Source: Medicago truncatula
Taxonomy: Eukaryota > Streptophyta > Magnoliopsida > Fabales > Fabaceae
Direction of reading: 5' to 3'
Assembly (NCBI RefSeq): GCF_003473485.1
Contig: NC_053045.1
Location: 50,014,494-50,078,493 of the forward strand
Length of the DNA: 64,000 bases
The position numbers were made by a program, and so were the translations under genes. This document shows, piece after piece, positions 34,506 through 44,318 of the stretch. The notes under the pieces were generated by a model. That model was given only the letters and a program-made list of their open reading frames with translations. It made no database searches and was not told where the DNA came from. Positions within the stretch are counted from its first letter, which is position 1; each line of letters opens with the position of its first letter.

Positions 34506-37500
34506 ATGGCTAGTCTCAGAATCATCACTTTTGTGTCATTGATGGTGTTGTTGATGATCAACACAACAGAGGCACAATCAACAGACATCCCTTCATGTGC
34601 TACAAACCTAATCCCATGTGCTGATTACCTTAATTCAACCAAACCACCTAGTTCTTGCTGTGATCCAATCAAAAAAACAGTTGAAACTGAACTCACATGT
34701 CTTTGTAACCTCTTCTATGCTCCTGGTTTGCTTGCAACCTTTAACATCAATACTACTCAAGCTCTTGCGTTGAGTCGTAACTGTGGTGTTACCACTGATC
34801 TTACCACTTGCAAACACAGTATGTAACTAAACTCTATATTTCATTTTTTACAAATTGGTAACTTCTTTGTATGATTGTGTCGGATTTTTTTATTGGTGGT
34901 GTGTTTCAAATAATTGAAACAGTTTTCTAGATCTAGTGAGAAAAGGCTAACAACTAGACATTTCATTGTTAAATAAAATTTTGGATGCCTAATTGCTAAG
35001 AGTGTGGTGGTTAAAAATAAATGAAATTTATTAAAGTCTAATGATATAGAGTTAGATTGAAGAGTCTTTGGTACAATATGATTAACCATATAATTAAACT
35101 GCATTATCATTGTTGATACACTTTTTTTTCCATCAATTTGCTGCATCTGGTTTAAGGCTAAGAATTAAGATGTTAGGAAAAACGTTGCCATCAGTCTCAT
35201 AAAAAACATCAAATGTTTGCTGGAGTAATACACGTGAAAGCATTTTTTTTTTTTTTTTTTTTAAGGGAAGGTGAGAGCATTAATTTTTATTCATTATACA
35301 CATTTATTAACCTTTTACCTTTTTGTTTGAATAATTTCAGATGGGTCAGCTCCAGCTCCTACTTCCGGCGGGTCCCCACCGGGTAAGAAATTTCTTCACA
35401 TCCTCCTCAACTTGATTTTCACTTCTTGCATTCACACTTTGCATCAATCATGAAGGAATAGCATCTTGTTAATTCAATATTGATTTGACTTTTCAATTCT
35501 TTTATATTAGTCTATCAATTAGGGGTGGACATCGGTCGGTTTCGGTCGGAAATCGGTTCCAAAACCTCAATCCGACCAAACCTACGGTTTGAAATCATAG
35601 ATCCATTTCCGCCCAAATTCTCTATTGGTTTACTCGGTTTCGGTTAAGTCGGATTTAGCGGTGAACGGGTGGGTTTCGTCGGTTTTTTACGAGATGAAAT
35701 TGAGACAAACTCAAAACTTCAAGAAATATTGCAAACGATTAAAATGATTTGTAACAGAGAAATCAAGGAGAATAGTAAAGAAAAAGAAAATTGATGATTA
35801 ATAGATGCAGAATCATCTTAAAACTCAGCTGTAAAATTATTCACATGATCAAAGGAGTGGAAGGGATTGTTATTTCTGGGCTTATTAAGGATGAAGAGAT
35901 GATGAGGGAAAGTTGCAGAATGAGGAATCTAGACAAAGTGATGAAGAGGGAGAGAGAAATCAAAAAACGTAGATGGATTGGATTGGAATAGGAAAGTAAT
36001 TTTTTAGAGAAATACTCCTAGTTGTCTACAACTGTAAATTTAATGCCAATAAATATATTAATTACTATATTATTCTTGTTGTTGAGAGAATATTTTATTA
36101 GTTAAAGAGAGAGTAGGTAGGAAGTCTTCTCTAGGTAAGCATGTAAAGGTCTAACGTGTATTGATGTTGCACTTATTAAATTAATTAATGATAATAATAT
36201 CTATGTTGGGCGGTTGGGTGTGGTTTTCGCTGGGTCATTCCAGCCAACCCGAAACCGACCACTACAGTCCACAGAAAACCGTTGTTAATGGACCGATTTA
36301 CCCGAGTTACCCGTTCAACCCGAACCGACACGCTACGGGCTTATTGGGTCGGTCGGTTTGGGCCGGATTGCAATATTTTGTCCAGCCCTACTATCAATTA
36401 GTCTTTCGGTTGCTTTAAAATTAAGAGAGAGAGATAATAATAATAATAATTTACAGACCAACTTGATGAATTGAAATTAGTGTATATCACTATATTTCAA
36501 TAGAATAGAGATCAAATTTGAGAGAGAATAGTAGTTTGAGCCCTTGAGGGACAAAATATATTATTTATTAAATATAAAATTTCTTAAAATTTGTTGTGTG
36601 AAAATATCAAAAACGAAATTATTCCAGTGATGTTTTTACCTTAATAAAATTGAATAAGATTAATGACTAAAAAAATAATAATAGAAGAAGATTAAAACAA
36701 CTATAAACTTTAGACGGTAGGCTAATAACATTTTAACACTCTTTTCAACTACATATATGATAAATTTCACCACAATAGAATTCTTTGAATTGTGTGTCTC
36801 CCTTCATTCATCAGGACCACTATATATATATACACATTATAATCAACTGTTACAGACTGTTACATATCTACAAGCCTTAGGGATTCCAGCCATTAATCAC
36901 AACTATAATCAAGCTACTCCTAAATATAAGGTAACTGCAACACTCAGTAGCACCACATTAATCTGAAATAAATAACAATAATATCACAATAATCCCAATA
37001 CCCCCCCTCTGGAGCATGAAGATCTCGAATGCCTAACTTGCGAAGGAGGAACTCAAATTGTGCTTTTCCCAAGGCCTTTGTAAAAATGTCCGCTAATTGT
37101 ACTGATGTAGGAACATACAGTGGACAGATAATTCCAGCCACCACGGCATCACGGACAAAGTGACAATCAGCTTCAATATGCTTTGTTCGTTCATGAAACA
37201 CAGGATTTTGAGCTATATGCAACGCTGATTTACTATCACAGTATAATTGCATCCCTTGGGAATGACTAACTCCCAAATCACCAAGTAACTGCTTGAGCCA
37301 TTTTAACTCACATGTAGTCATCGCCATAGAGCGATACTCAGCCTCTGCAGAAGAACGAGAGACGGTTGGCTGTTTCTTAGTTTTCCAAGACACCGGAGAA
37401 AGATCAAGTAACACCACCCATCCAGTCAAAGAACGTCTCGTAAGGGGACAACTCGCCCAATCCGAGTCACACCATCCCTCTAGTTTCAATTCACTATCAG

Positions 37501-40500
37501 ACCGAAGTAGAATACCTTGGCCCGGGTGTTTCTTCAAGTATCTAACAACCCTTAAGGCTGCTTCCCAATGCTCTTCACATGGTTTCTGCATAAACTGAGA
37601 CAAAATATGTACAGAATAGGCAAGATCTGGTCTAGTCACAGACAAGTAAATCAACCTCCCAATAAGTCTTCGATATGGTTCTGGATCTTCAAGTGGCTTA
37701 CCAGAAACCAATGCTAGCTTATGGTGCTGTTCCATCGGAAAATCTGCAGGCTTGGCGCCTAATAAACCTGTTTCATCAATAATTTCCAACGCATATTTTC
37801 TCTGGCATAGATAGATTCCCTCGTGATTACGAGCTACCTCCAGCCCCAAAAAATATTTCAAGACTCCCAGATCCTTCATATGAAAGCATACACCTAAGTA
37901 AGCTTTAAAAATTTTCAAGGCTGCAATATCATTCCCTGCTATAATCAAGTCATCCACATAAACTAGCACGTTGATCTGTATTTCTCCCCTATGCAAAGTA
38001 AAGAGTGAGTAATCTGAATAGGATTGAACAAATCCATATCGCTTCAATGCCGTTACCAACTTAGCAAACCAACAACGAGGAGCTTGTTTCAAACCGTACA
38101 ATGACTTTTTCAACCTGCAAACTAGATTTGGGTCAGTGTTTTTAAAACCTGGAGGAACTTTCATATACACCTCCTCTTCCAAGTCACCATGGAGAAAGGC
38201 ATTGTGTACATCCATTTGATGTACTTCCCACTTTTTAATTGCTGCCACCGCCAAGAAGGTACGAACAGTGACCATTTTTGCCACCGGGGCAAATGTCTCA
38301 TCATAGTCTATTCCCTCTATCTGATGGTGCCCGAATACAACAAGTCTTGCTTTCAATCGTTCTATACTCCCATCTGAGTGATGTTTTATTTTATATACCC
38401 ATTTACTTCCGAGTGCTTTCTTCCCGGGCGGCAGTTTCTCCATAACCCATGTCTCATTGTCTTCCAAGGCTTGTATCTCATTGCGCATTGCATCACGCCA
38501 ACCAGAATCTTTTACGGCTTCCTTAAAATTATTTGGTTCTTTCCCTGCTGTCACAGCTGCAACAAAATTTCGATGTCTAATAGAAAATCGTTCACAAGAT
38601 ACAAAGTAAGTAATAGGATAAGGAGTACCTGAGGCATCTTCTTGGGCAGATGAACTTTTCGATGACTTTACTTTTCGGATCGTATGAGTGACAAAATCCT
38701 TGAGTTTTATATTCGGAACTTTGTTTCTCATCCCCCTTCCCATCTCAGATGCCACGATTGCCTCCCTCTCAGCAACCACCTCTGGCTCTCCGGGCTCCAC
38801 ATCATCCTCCTGCATCACCACAACATCAGCCCCATCAACTTCGTGTGCGGGTTCTACCTCGCCCTCTATACCACTTACACTTAATCCCTCATTGGCTGCC
38901 ACATCAGCTCCATTACAGTCTCCGTGCAACCCCCCTTGGAGCTGTGTCTGCTCATTGTCTTGCAAGGCCATGGATGCACCCCCTCCTTCAAATGATGCAT
39001 CATAAGTTTCAAACCCAATATCTTCAGTAACATACTCAGAATCAATAAAAGGAGTAGAATGAGTTGTGTCTAGTTGCACATCAAATGGAAATTCATGTTC
39101 ATAAAATTTCACATCTCTAGAGACAATGTATTCTTTGGATTCCAAATCATACAATTTCCATCCTTTTTTCCCATAGGGATACCCCACAAATATGCACTTG
39201 CGACTTCTACTTGCAAACTTATCCCCGTCACGTCGTTGATTATGGGCATAACATAAGCAACCAAAAATCTTCATGTTATCGAATTTAGGAACTTTACCAA
39301 ATAGTTTTTCATAAGGTGTCTTATAATTCAACACACTAGACGGTGTTCGATTAATCAAATAGCACGCTGTCAACACACATTCACCCCAGAATTGCATTGG
39401 TAAATGACCCTGAAATCTAAGTGCTCGTGCCACATTCATTATATGCTGATGTTTTCGTTCAACTCTCCCATTTTGTTGTGGAGTACCCACACACGACGTC
39501 TCAAACACAATTCCGTTATTAAAAAAATAATCACGTAGACAATTAAATTCGGTGCCATTGTCACTACGTACTTTCTTTATTTTCTTATCAAATTGTCTAT
39601 CAACAAATGCCACAAAATTCAGAAACATAGTCTCAATCTCAGTCTTATTGCATAACAAATAAACCCAAACAGCACGTGAATAATCATTAACAATTGTCAA
39701 GTAATATTGCGCCCCACACGACGAACGAGTTCGATAAGACCCCCATAAGTCACAATGAACTAATTCAAACAAACTCGCTGCATTATTCTCACTTAATGGA
39801 AAACTATCCCTATGTTGTTTGGCACGAGGACAAACATCACAAGGTCTATTATTCTTGCTCCTACTATGCTGACTGACATGAGGAATGAACTTTAACACCT
39901 TTTCTGACGGATGACCCAAACGTTTATGCCATAAATCCATTGCTGAATCCCCTTCCACCATCAAGGCATGCACCTTCGGAACACCCCGAAAAAAGTAAAG
40001 TCCATCGATCCGTTCACCTGCTCCAATCAACGTCCTCGTCGTCCGGTCCTGTATTACACACAATGCATTAGTAAATTGAACGATACAATTAGAGTCATCG
40101 ATTAGTTGAGTAACAGAAATTAAGTTGCAAGTTAATTGAGGCACAAAAAGAACATTATTGAGCCGCAATCCACCATCCAAAATCACACTGCCCTCTTGTA
40201 TAGCAGTCGCATCTTTCCCATTCGGCAAGCCCACCGGAGTGTTTGTAATTCTTTTTCCGTTAATCAGACAAGAAAAATTTCCTGTCACATGGTGTGAGGC
40301 ACCCGTGTCAATAATCCAAGAAATATCATTCTTACCGTGCAGGCGATCCTTGGTTTTGGAAATATTCAAAGCGTCAAGAATTTGTTGCCATTGCGCCGGA
40401 GTAATGCCTGATATACCTGCTGCCTCACTTGAGTGTGGTGGTGCATGAGACTGTCCACTATTACCACCAATACTACGGCTACTTGTCGTGGCTTTGTTGG

Positions 40501-42867
40501 CTCGTGCAAGTGCGTTATAGGTGCCCCTGCCACGTCCTCCAGAACGGCCTGTTGTGTCTCTCCCTGTTGTTGCTCCGCCACGACCCGATCCACGACCACC
40601 ACGAGGACGATCTCCCCACCACTCAGGGAATCCATGAATCTGAAAACATGTGCGTTCGTCGTGTCCTTCTCTGTTGCAGTGAGTACAGAATTTGTCAGAA
40701 TTGTCCACAAGTTTAGATTTACCTCGTGTATCGGGAGCAACTTTAAAAGCCATGACATTATCACGGTTCTGTTGAATTGAATATTCTCCTTGCCGCAACC
40801 TCTCATCCTGTATGACTCGCTGATATGCTTGATCAATGTTTGGTAACGGATCTTGAGAAAGCAAATTTGATCGAATTGTTGCATAAGCCCCATCAAGGCC
40901 CATAAGAAAATGATGCAGATAGTCTTCAGCACTGAAATCAGTGACTTGTTTGTTGATATCACAGATGCAACCTTCACATTTGCATGTTGGCTTTTTGACA
41001 TAAGTCACAAGTTCGTCCCATATACGAGACAGACGGCCAAAGTAGGCCGACACCTCTTCACCTTTGCCTTGCTTGCATTCTCCTAGCGATGCCTTTAATT
41101 GACATATACGAGCCCCATTCACAACGCAAAAGCGCTGCTTAAGATGTGTCCACAATGATTCTGCATCATCATAATAAGAAAGAGTAGAGCGCAGTGATGG
41201 CTCGATAGTGTTGAGCAACCACGCTATGAGCATCGACTGCACTGCTTTCCAGTCCTCCAATTTCTCAGGTGTCGTTGGTTTTGGGATTTTCCCTTCCACA
41301 AAACCGTATTTTCTCTTTGCTTGGAACGAGGTTCGAATTGCCCTTGACCATTCATCATAATTCAGACCACGCAATTGTATTGGTGTAATCACGTTGCCGG
41401 GATTGTCATTAGAGCCGAGAAAAAAAACCAAGTCCACCTTCTTCTCGCTGTTACTACTGTTGTCGTCAACTTTCTTCCCGCCATCACCACTGTTCTCACC
41501 CATAATCTCTTATGGTGCCTGATCTGGTATGAGAAAAAAAAATGTGATTAATTTTCCCTAGGATATTTGCTAGCTCGTGATACCATGATAAATTTCACCA
41601 CAATAGAATTCTTTGAATTGTGTGTCTCCCTTCATTCATCAGGACCACTATATATATATACACATTATAATCAACTGTTACAGACTGTTACATATCTACA
41701 AGCCTTAGGGATTCCAGCCATTAATCACAACTATAATCAAGCTACTCCTAAATATAAGGTAACTGCAACACTCAGTAGCACCACATTAATCTGAAATAAA
41801 TAACAATAATATCACAATAATCCCAATAATATATGAACCCTTGCCATGCACAAGAAAATATTTACCCCTTAGAATTAGGAAAAGACAAAAAAACAATCCC
41901 AAATTTTAACTTTCATAAACAATAAAATGTCAATAGAGTGAAAAATTATATTGGACTTAACTTATCATGGATAGCTTGTGAATTTCATAAAATTATTTCA
42001 TACCGGTGTTATCATTATCATTGTTTTCTAATTCACATAACTTTTGAATTTTCATTCTTGACTTATTAACTTATGAAGTACTTTATTTTAAAAAAAAAAA
42101 AAAACACTTATGAAGTATATCAAAAACTTCAAATTTGCATTTGCTTGTGTGTTAATGTTTTTCGTGAATACTCCTATCCTATATTCTTACTTGGACAGCT
42201 CCAACTAACCTGGTTCAATCAGAAAAGGGAAATGATAGATAAAACGAGAAAAAAAATCCCTACAATTTTCCGATAGTAGAATTGTTCAACACCTTTCCTA
42301 AATTACATCCCATTGCCTCCATGATTTTCGTCTAATAACAAATTTAATTGGCTGAAACTTTTTCTTGATCAATTCTTGATAAAAAATTTCTAGATAAATA
42401 ACAACGCTCATCAGAAAATTTGTATGTATGGGCACATCTCTTTCAAAAGTTTGCATGTGTATCGCAATATTCGTACCCATAATACATTAAATTTAATCGA
42501 TATGCATTGAACCAACGCCAATATTGTTAGATTAGATAGCATGGTCCAATATATCAACTGTGTGTGTGAGTTTTAAGTAATATTTGTCACCATGTATAAA
42601 AAAATTATACATGCACCCAGTTCCATTCTAATTTTTTTATTGTACCTAGAAGTATACATGTATAATCAATTTCCTTGTGAAGTACATCTAATCATGTATC
42701 ATAAATCGTTGAAGCCACCAATTGCCACTTATTATTACAATTTCTAACCTCACAAACTTGCAATTCACCATGCAGCTACAACAGGTGGTAATAAAGCAGC
42801 TGCAAGCAGAGTCTCATTCACTGGATTCTCTTTTATACTCTTATTGGCATCCATGATGTTCAATTAG
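34506..42867 (+). CDS. GPI-anchored non-specific lipid-transfer protein (LTPG type), three exons
   Basis: Exons: 34506-34818, 35341-35382, 42776-42867; GT/AG borders; phases close to 148 aa. A signal peptide (residues 1 to about 23, ending TTEAQ) is followed by the eight-cysteine motif in the order C, C, CC, CLC, C, C (ATNLIPC, SSCCDP, TCLCNLF, RNCGV, TTC). Then comes a Pro/Ser/Ala/Gly linker (GSAPAPTSGGSPPG). The last exon codes a small-residue cleavage region (NKAAAS) and a hydrophobic tail (FTGFSFILLLASMMF) as in GPI-anchored proteins. Family knowledge: such LTPs sit at the outer face of the plasma membrane and help export cuticular or suberin lipids. Intron 2 is about 7.4 kb because a hAT-like element and a full Ty1/copia element inserted there. 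Splicing over that distance is plausible but unproven; loss of exon 3 would remove the anchor. Confidence 0.88.
35522..36390. mobile_element. hAT-like non-autonomous element in LTP intron 2
   Basis: 869 bp flanked by a perfect 10-bp direct repeat CTATCAATTA (35512-35521 and 36391-36400); an 8-bp TATCAATT lies inside it. The ends are inverted: GGGGTGGACA at the left, TGTCCAGCCCTA at the right. Sub-terminal regions are dense in CGGT/ACCG motifs (TCGGTCGGTTTCGGTCGG and its mirror), as is common for hAT elements. The middle is AT-rich and codes for nothing recognisable. Confidence 0.75.
36758..36997 (-). repeat. 3' LTR of the copia element
   Basis: 240 bp, on the minus strand starting TGGGATTATTG and ending AAATTTATCA. 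It reads the same as the other LTR throughout. The last codons of the polyprotein and its stop lie inside it. Confidence 0.92.
36944..41503 (-). CDS. Ty1/copia gag-pol polyprotein, 1519 aa, no interruption
   Basis: Domains in order: a gag region of the UBN2/retrotran-gag type (residues about 30-240); a CCHC zinc knuckle (CTHCNREGHDERTC, about 271-284); an aspartic protease with DTGAS (about 400); a gag-pre-integrase HHCC-type region (LWHKRLGHPS and CDVC, about 530-560); an integrase core with HCDLWG, RSDNGTEF and QQNGRVERKH; a reverse transcriptase with KARLVV and the YVDD active site (about 1184); and an RNase H end (CDSDWA, SSAEAEYR). The order protease-integrase-RT defines copia. Every key residue I looked for is present, so the protein could be functional. 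The frame does not stop before the purine tract but reads about 18 codons into the 3' LTR. Confidence 0.95.
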   Translation of the reverse strand: MGENSGDGGKKVDDNSSNSEKKVDLVFFLGSNDNPGNVITPIQLRGLNYDEWSRAIRTSFQAKRKYGFVEGKIPKPTTPEKLEDWKAVQSMLIAWLLNTIEPSLRSTLSYYDDAESLWTHLKQRFCVVNGARICQLKASLGECKQGKGEEVSAYFGRLSRIWDELVTYVKKPTCKCEGCICDINKQVTDFSAEDYLHHFLMGLDGAYATIRSNLLSQDPLPNIDQAYQRVIQDERLRQGEYSIQQNRDNVMAFKVAPDTRGKSKLVDNSDKFCTHCNREGHDERTCFQIHGFPEWWGDRPRGGRGSGRGGATTGRDTTGRSGGRGRGTYNALARANKATTSSRSIGGNSGQSHAPPHSSEAAGISGITPAQWQQILDALNISKTKDRLHGKNDISWIIDTGASHHVTGNFSCLINGKRITNTPVGLPNGKDATAIQEGSVILDGGLRLNNVLFVPQLTCNLISVTQLIDDSNCIVQFTNALCVIQDRTTRTLIGAGERIDGLYFFRGVPKVHALMVEGDSAMDLWHKRLGHPSEKVLKFIPHVSQHSRSKNNRPCDVCPRAKQHRDSFPLSENNAASLFELVHCDLWGSYRTRSSCGAQYYLTIVNDYSRAVWVYLLCNKTEIETMFLNFVAFVDRQFDKKIKKVRSDNGTEFNCLRDYFFNNGIVFETSCVGTPQQNGRVERKHQHIMNVARALRFQGHLPMQFWGECVLTACYLINRTPSSVLNYKTPYEKLFGKVPKFDNMKIFGCLCYAHNQRRDGDKFASRSRKCIFVGYPYGKKGWKLYDLESKEYIVSRDVKFYEHEFPFDVQLDTTHSTPFIDSEYVTEDIGFETYDASFEGGGASMALQDNEQTQLQGGLHGDCNGADVAANEGLSVSGIEGEVEPAHEVDGADVVVMQEDDVEPGEPEVVAEREAIVASEMGRGMRNKVPNIKLKDFVTHTIRKVKSSKSSSAQEDASGTPYPITYFVSCERFSIRHRNFVAAVTAGKEPNNFKEAVKDSGWRDAMRNEIQALEDNETWVMEKLPPGKKALGSKWVYKIKHHSDGSIERLKARLVVFGHHQIEGIDYDETFAPVAKMVTVRTFLAVAAIKKWEVHQMDVHNAFLHGDLEEEVYMKVPPGFKNTDPNLVCRLKKSLYGLKQAPRCWFAKLVTALKRYGFVQSYSDYSLFTLHRGEIQINVLVYVDDLIIAGNDIAALKIFKAYLGVCFHMKDLGVLKYFLGLEVARNHEGIYLCQRKYALEIIDETGLLGAKPADFPMEQHHKLALVSGKPLEDPEPYRRLIGRLIYLSVTRPDLAYSVHILSQFMQKPCEEHWEAALRVVRYLKKHPGQGILLRSDSELKLEGWCDSDWASCPLTRRSLTGWVVLLDLSPVSWKTKKQPTVSRSSAEAEYRSMAMTTCELKWLKQLLGDLGVSHSQGMQLYCDSKSALHIAQNPVFHERTKHIEADCHFVRDAVVAGIICPLYVPTSVQLADIFTKALGKAQFEFLLRKLGIRDLHAPEGGYWDYCDIIVIYFRLMWCY
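36998..37012 (-). promoter_or_regulatory. Polypurine tract of the copia element
   Basis: On the minus strand CCAGAGGGGGGGTAT directly precedes the 3' LTR. This is the place where plus-strand DNA synthesis is primed in LTR retrotransposons. Confidence 0.8.
41573..41585 (-). promoter_or_regulatory. Primer-binding site of the copia element
   Basis: On the minus strand TGGTATCACGAGC directly follows the 5' LTR. TGGTATCA-type sites pair with the 3' end of plant initiator methionine tRNA, the usual copia primer. Confidence 0.8.
41586..41825 (-). repeat. 5' LTR of the copia element
   Basis: 240 bp with the same ends and, by eye, the same sequence as the 3' LTR. It holds the element's promoter by family knowledge. 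A TATATATATATA stretch is present inside. Confidence 0.92.
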
Positions 42868-43429
42868 AAAAGTGGCTCTTTACCCTTCTTAAACCTCTAC
42901 TTTATTTATTTAATTTTTCTATGTAATTTCATACATTGATTGGCTACTGAGCCATTTCAGAGTGCGTTTACTTTTCCTTCTTCGATTTTTTTTAGTGAAC
43001 TCTGATTCAATTTGGGTTAAAAATTCTTATTTAGTGAAAGTGCGTTATTCTTGTGTTGATAAATCTATCTGTGGTGTTTTTGATAGCACCGTTTATATAT
43101 GATATGATGTGGATTCTCGTTCTTATCGGTGTTATTATTAATTTATTATTACCACAAACTATTCTTGAATTTTCTTTTAGGATTAATAGACTACTGAAAC
43201 GGTGTGAATTTGTTTAAATTATTTCAAAATGAGTTGGCAAACACGTCGTAATAATAGAGTGCTTTTTTATTAGAGGAATAATAGGGTGCTTGATGAAAAA
43301 AACAAAAAACCAATATACTATATAATTTGTATTTGGAAGACAATGGAATGGTTGGTGCGAAAGAAGTAAAGGAAATAGCGGGCAACGTAACATCCTCTAA
43401 GTAAAATACGAAAGAAATGGATTTATCTA

Positions 43430-43481
<52 letters not shown>

Positions 43482-43649
43482 TCGAAATCTGTTTTGTTAC
43501 TACAAGGATTCATCCCCTTTCCATTCAATTATGATTTTACATTACACTCTTCTATGCCTAGAGTGCCCACTCTACAAGATTACACACTAGTACTCGGGGT
43601 GGATCTATACATTTGATATTGGTGTAACAAAACTTTCAAAGTAATTAAA
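42868..43649. other. Spacer downstream of the LTP gene
   Basis: AT-rich sequence without a recognised gene. It includes the A-run plus AT microsatellite at 43430-43478. Confidence 0.4.
43430..43478. repeat. A-run followed by (AT)n microsatellite
   Basis: About 18 A residues are followed by about 16 AT units. This is likely polymorphic in length. Confidence 0.9.
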
Positions 43650-44318
43650 TTTTTTTTTTTAATTAAAAGATGGGATGCAGAGGAGTCTCCTGCTGCAGTA
43701 CCCAAAACATATATTAAACGAAAGAAAAAAGTAGAAAGAAGAGGGGGGACAAAAACCAAAATCCTCCATAAAAGCAAAAGAAAACCAAAACATAAAGAAA
43801 GCCAAAAAAGCAAACTAATGAGGCGAACGGCTGGAAGCACCCACCTTGAATCCTCTGCCCGCCTCAGGTTGCTTCTTCTTGAGTTTCTTCTTTCCAGGGA
43901 CCACCAATTGAAATGGTTGACTCGTGTTTTCGTCCAAATCAACAATTTCATTGTTCCGAGCCATGTTAGCCCATGATTCGCTTAGAAAATTCACCGTTTG
44001 TTGGGCCTTCATAGGAACAATTCCTAAAACTTGCATGTCATGAATAACAGATGCATTGAAGTTTCACAAGTCTGAGTTTGTCACCACAATGGAGTTACCT
44101 CCCAAAGGAATTGTATCTAATATTGCTTCCTCTTAATGATCATCTTGACATAAAATGTCAGCTAAATCACAACTCATGTCAATATTACCCTGACCATAAA
44201 GGGGTTCTGTACCTGCTAAATCACTCAAATTCTCATTACCTTGAGCAACCATGTCTTCTGGATGCATAGAATCAACAACATTAGTACCATTAATAAATCC
44301 CAATAGAGGATTATTATC

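Larger units (their letters stand above)
36758..41825 (-). mobile_element. Intact Ty1/copia LTR retrotransposon in antisense within LTP intron 2
   Basis: 5068 bp in all. Two 240-bp LTRs start TG and end CA, and I find no difference between them by eye. A primer-binding site lies beside the 5' LTR (41573-41585) and a purine tract beside the 3' LTR (36998-37012). One uninterrupted gag-pol frame fills the interior. It is oriented opposite to the host gene. A clean 5-bp target duplication is not visible: the flanks are ATATA and ATAAT. Confidence 0.93.

Noticed and set aside
38684..39030. Pro/Ser-rich plus-strand open frames
   Set aside because: Antisense shadows of the acidic linker of the copia polyprotein.
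40366..41001. 211-codon minus-strand open frame
   Set aside because: Overlaps the gag region of the copia polyprotein in another frame and lacks any motif.
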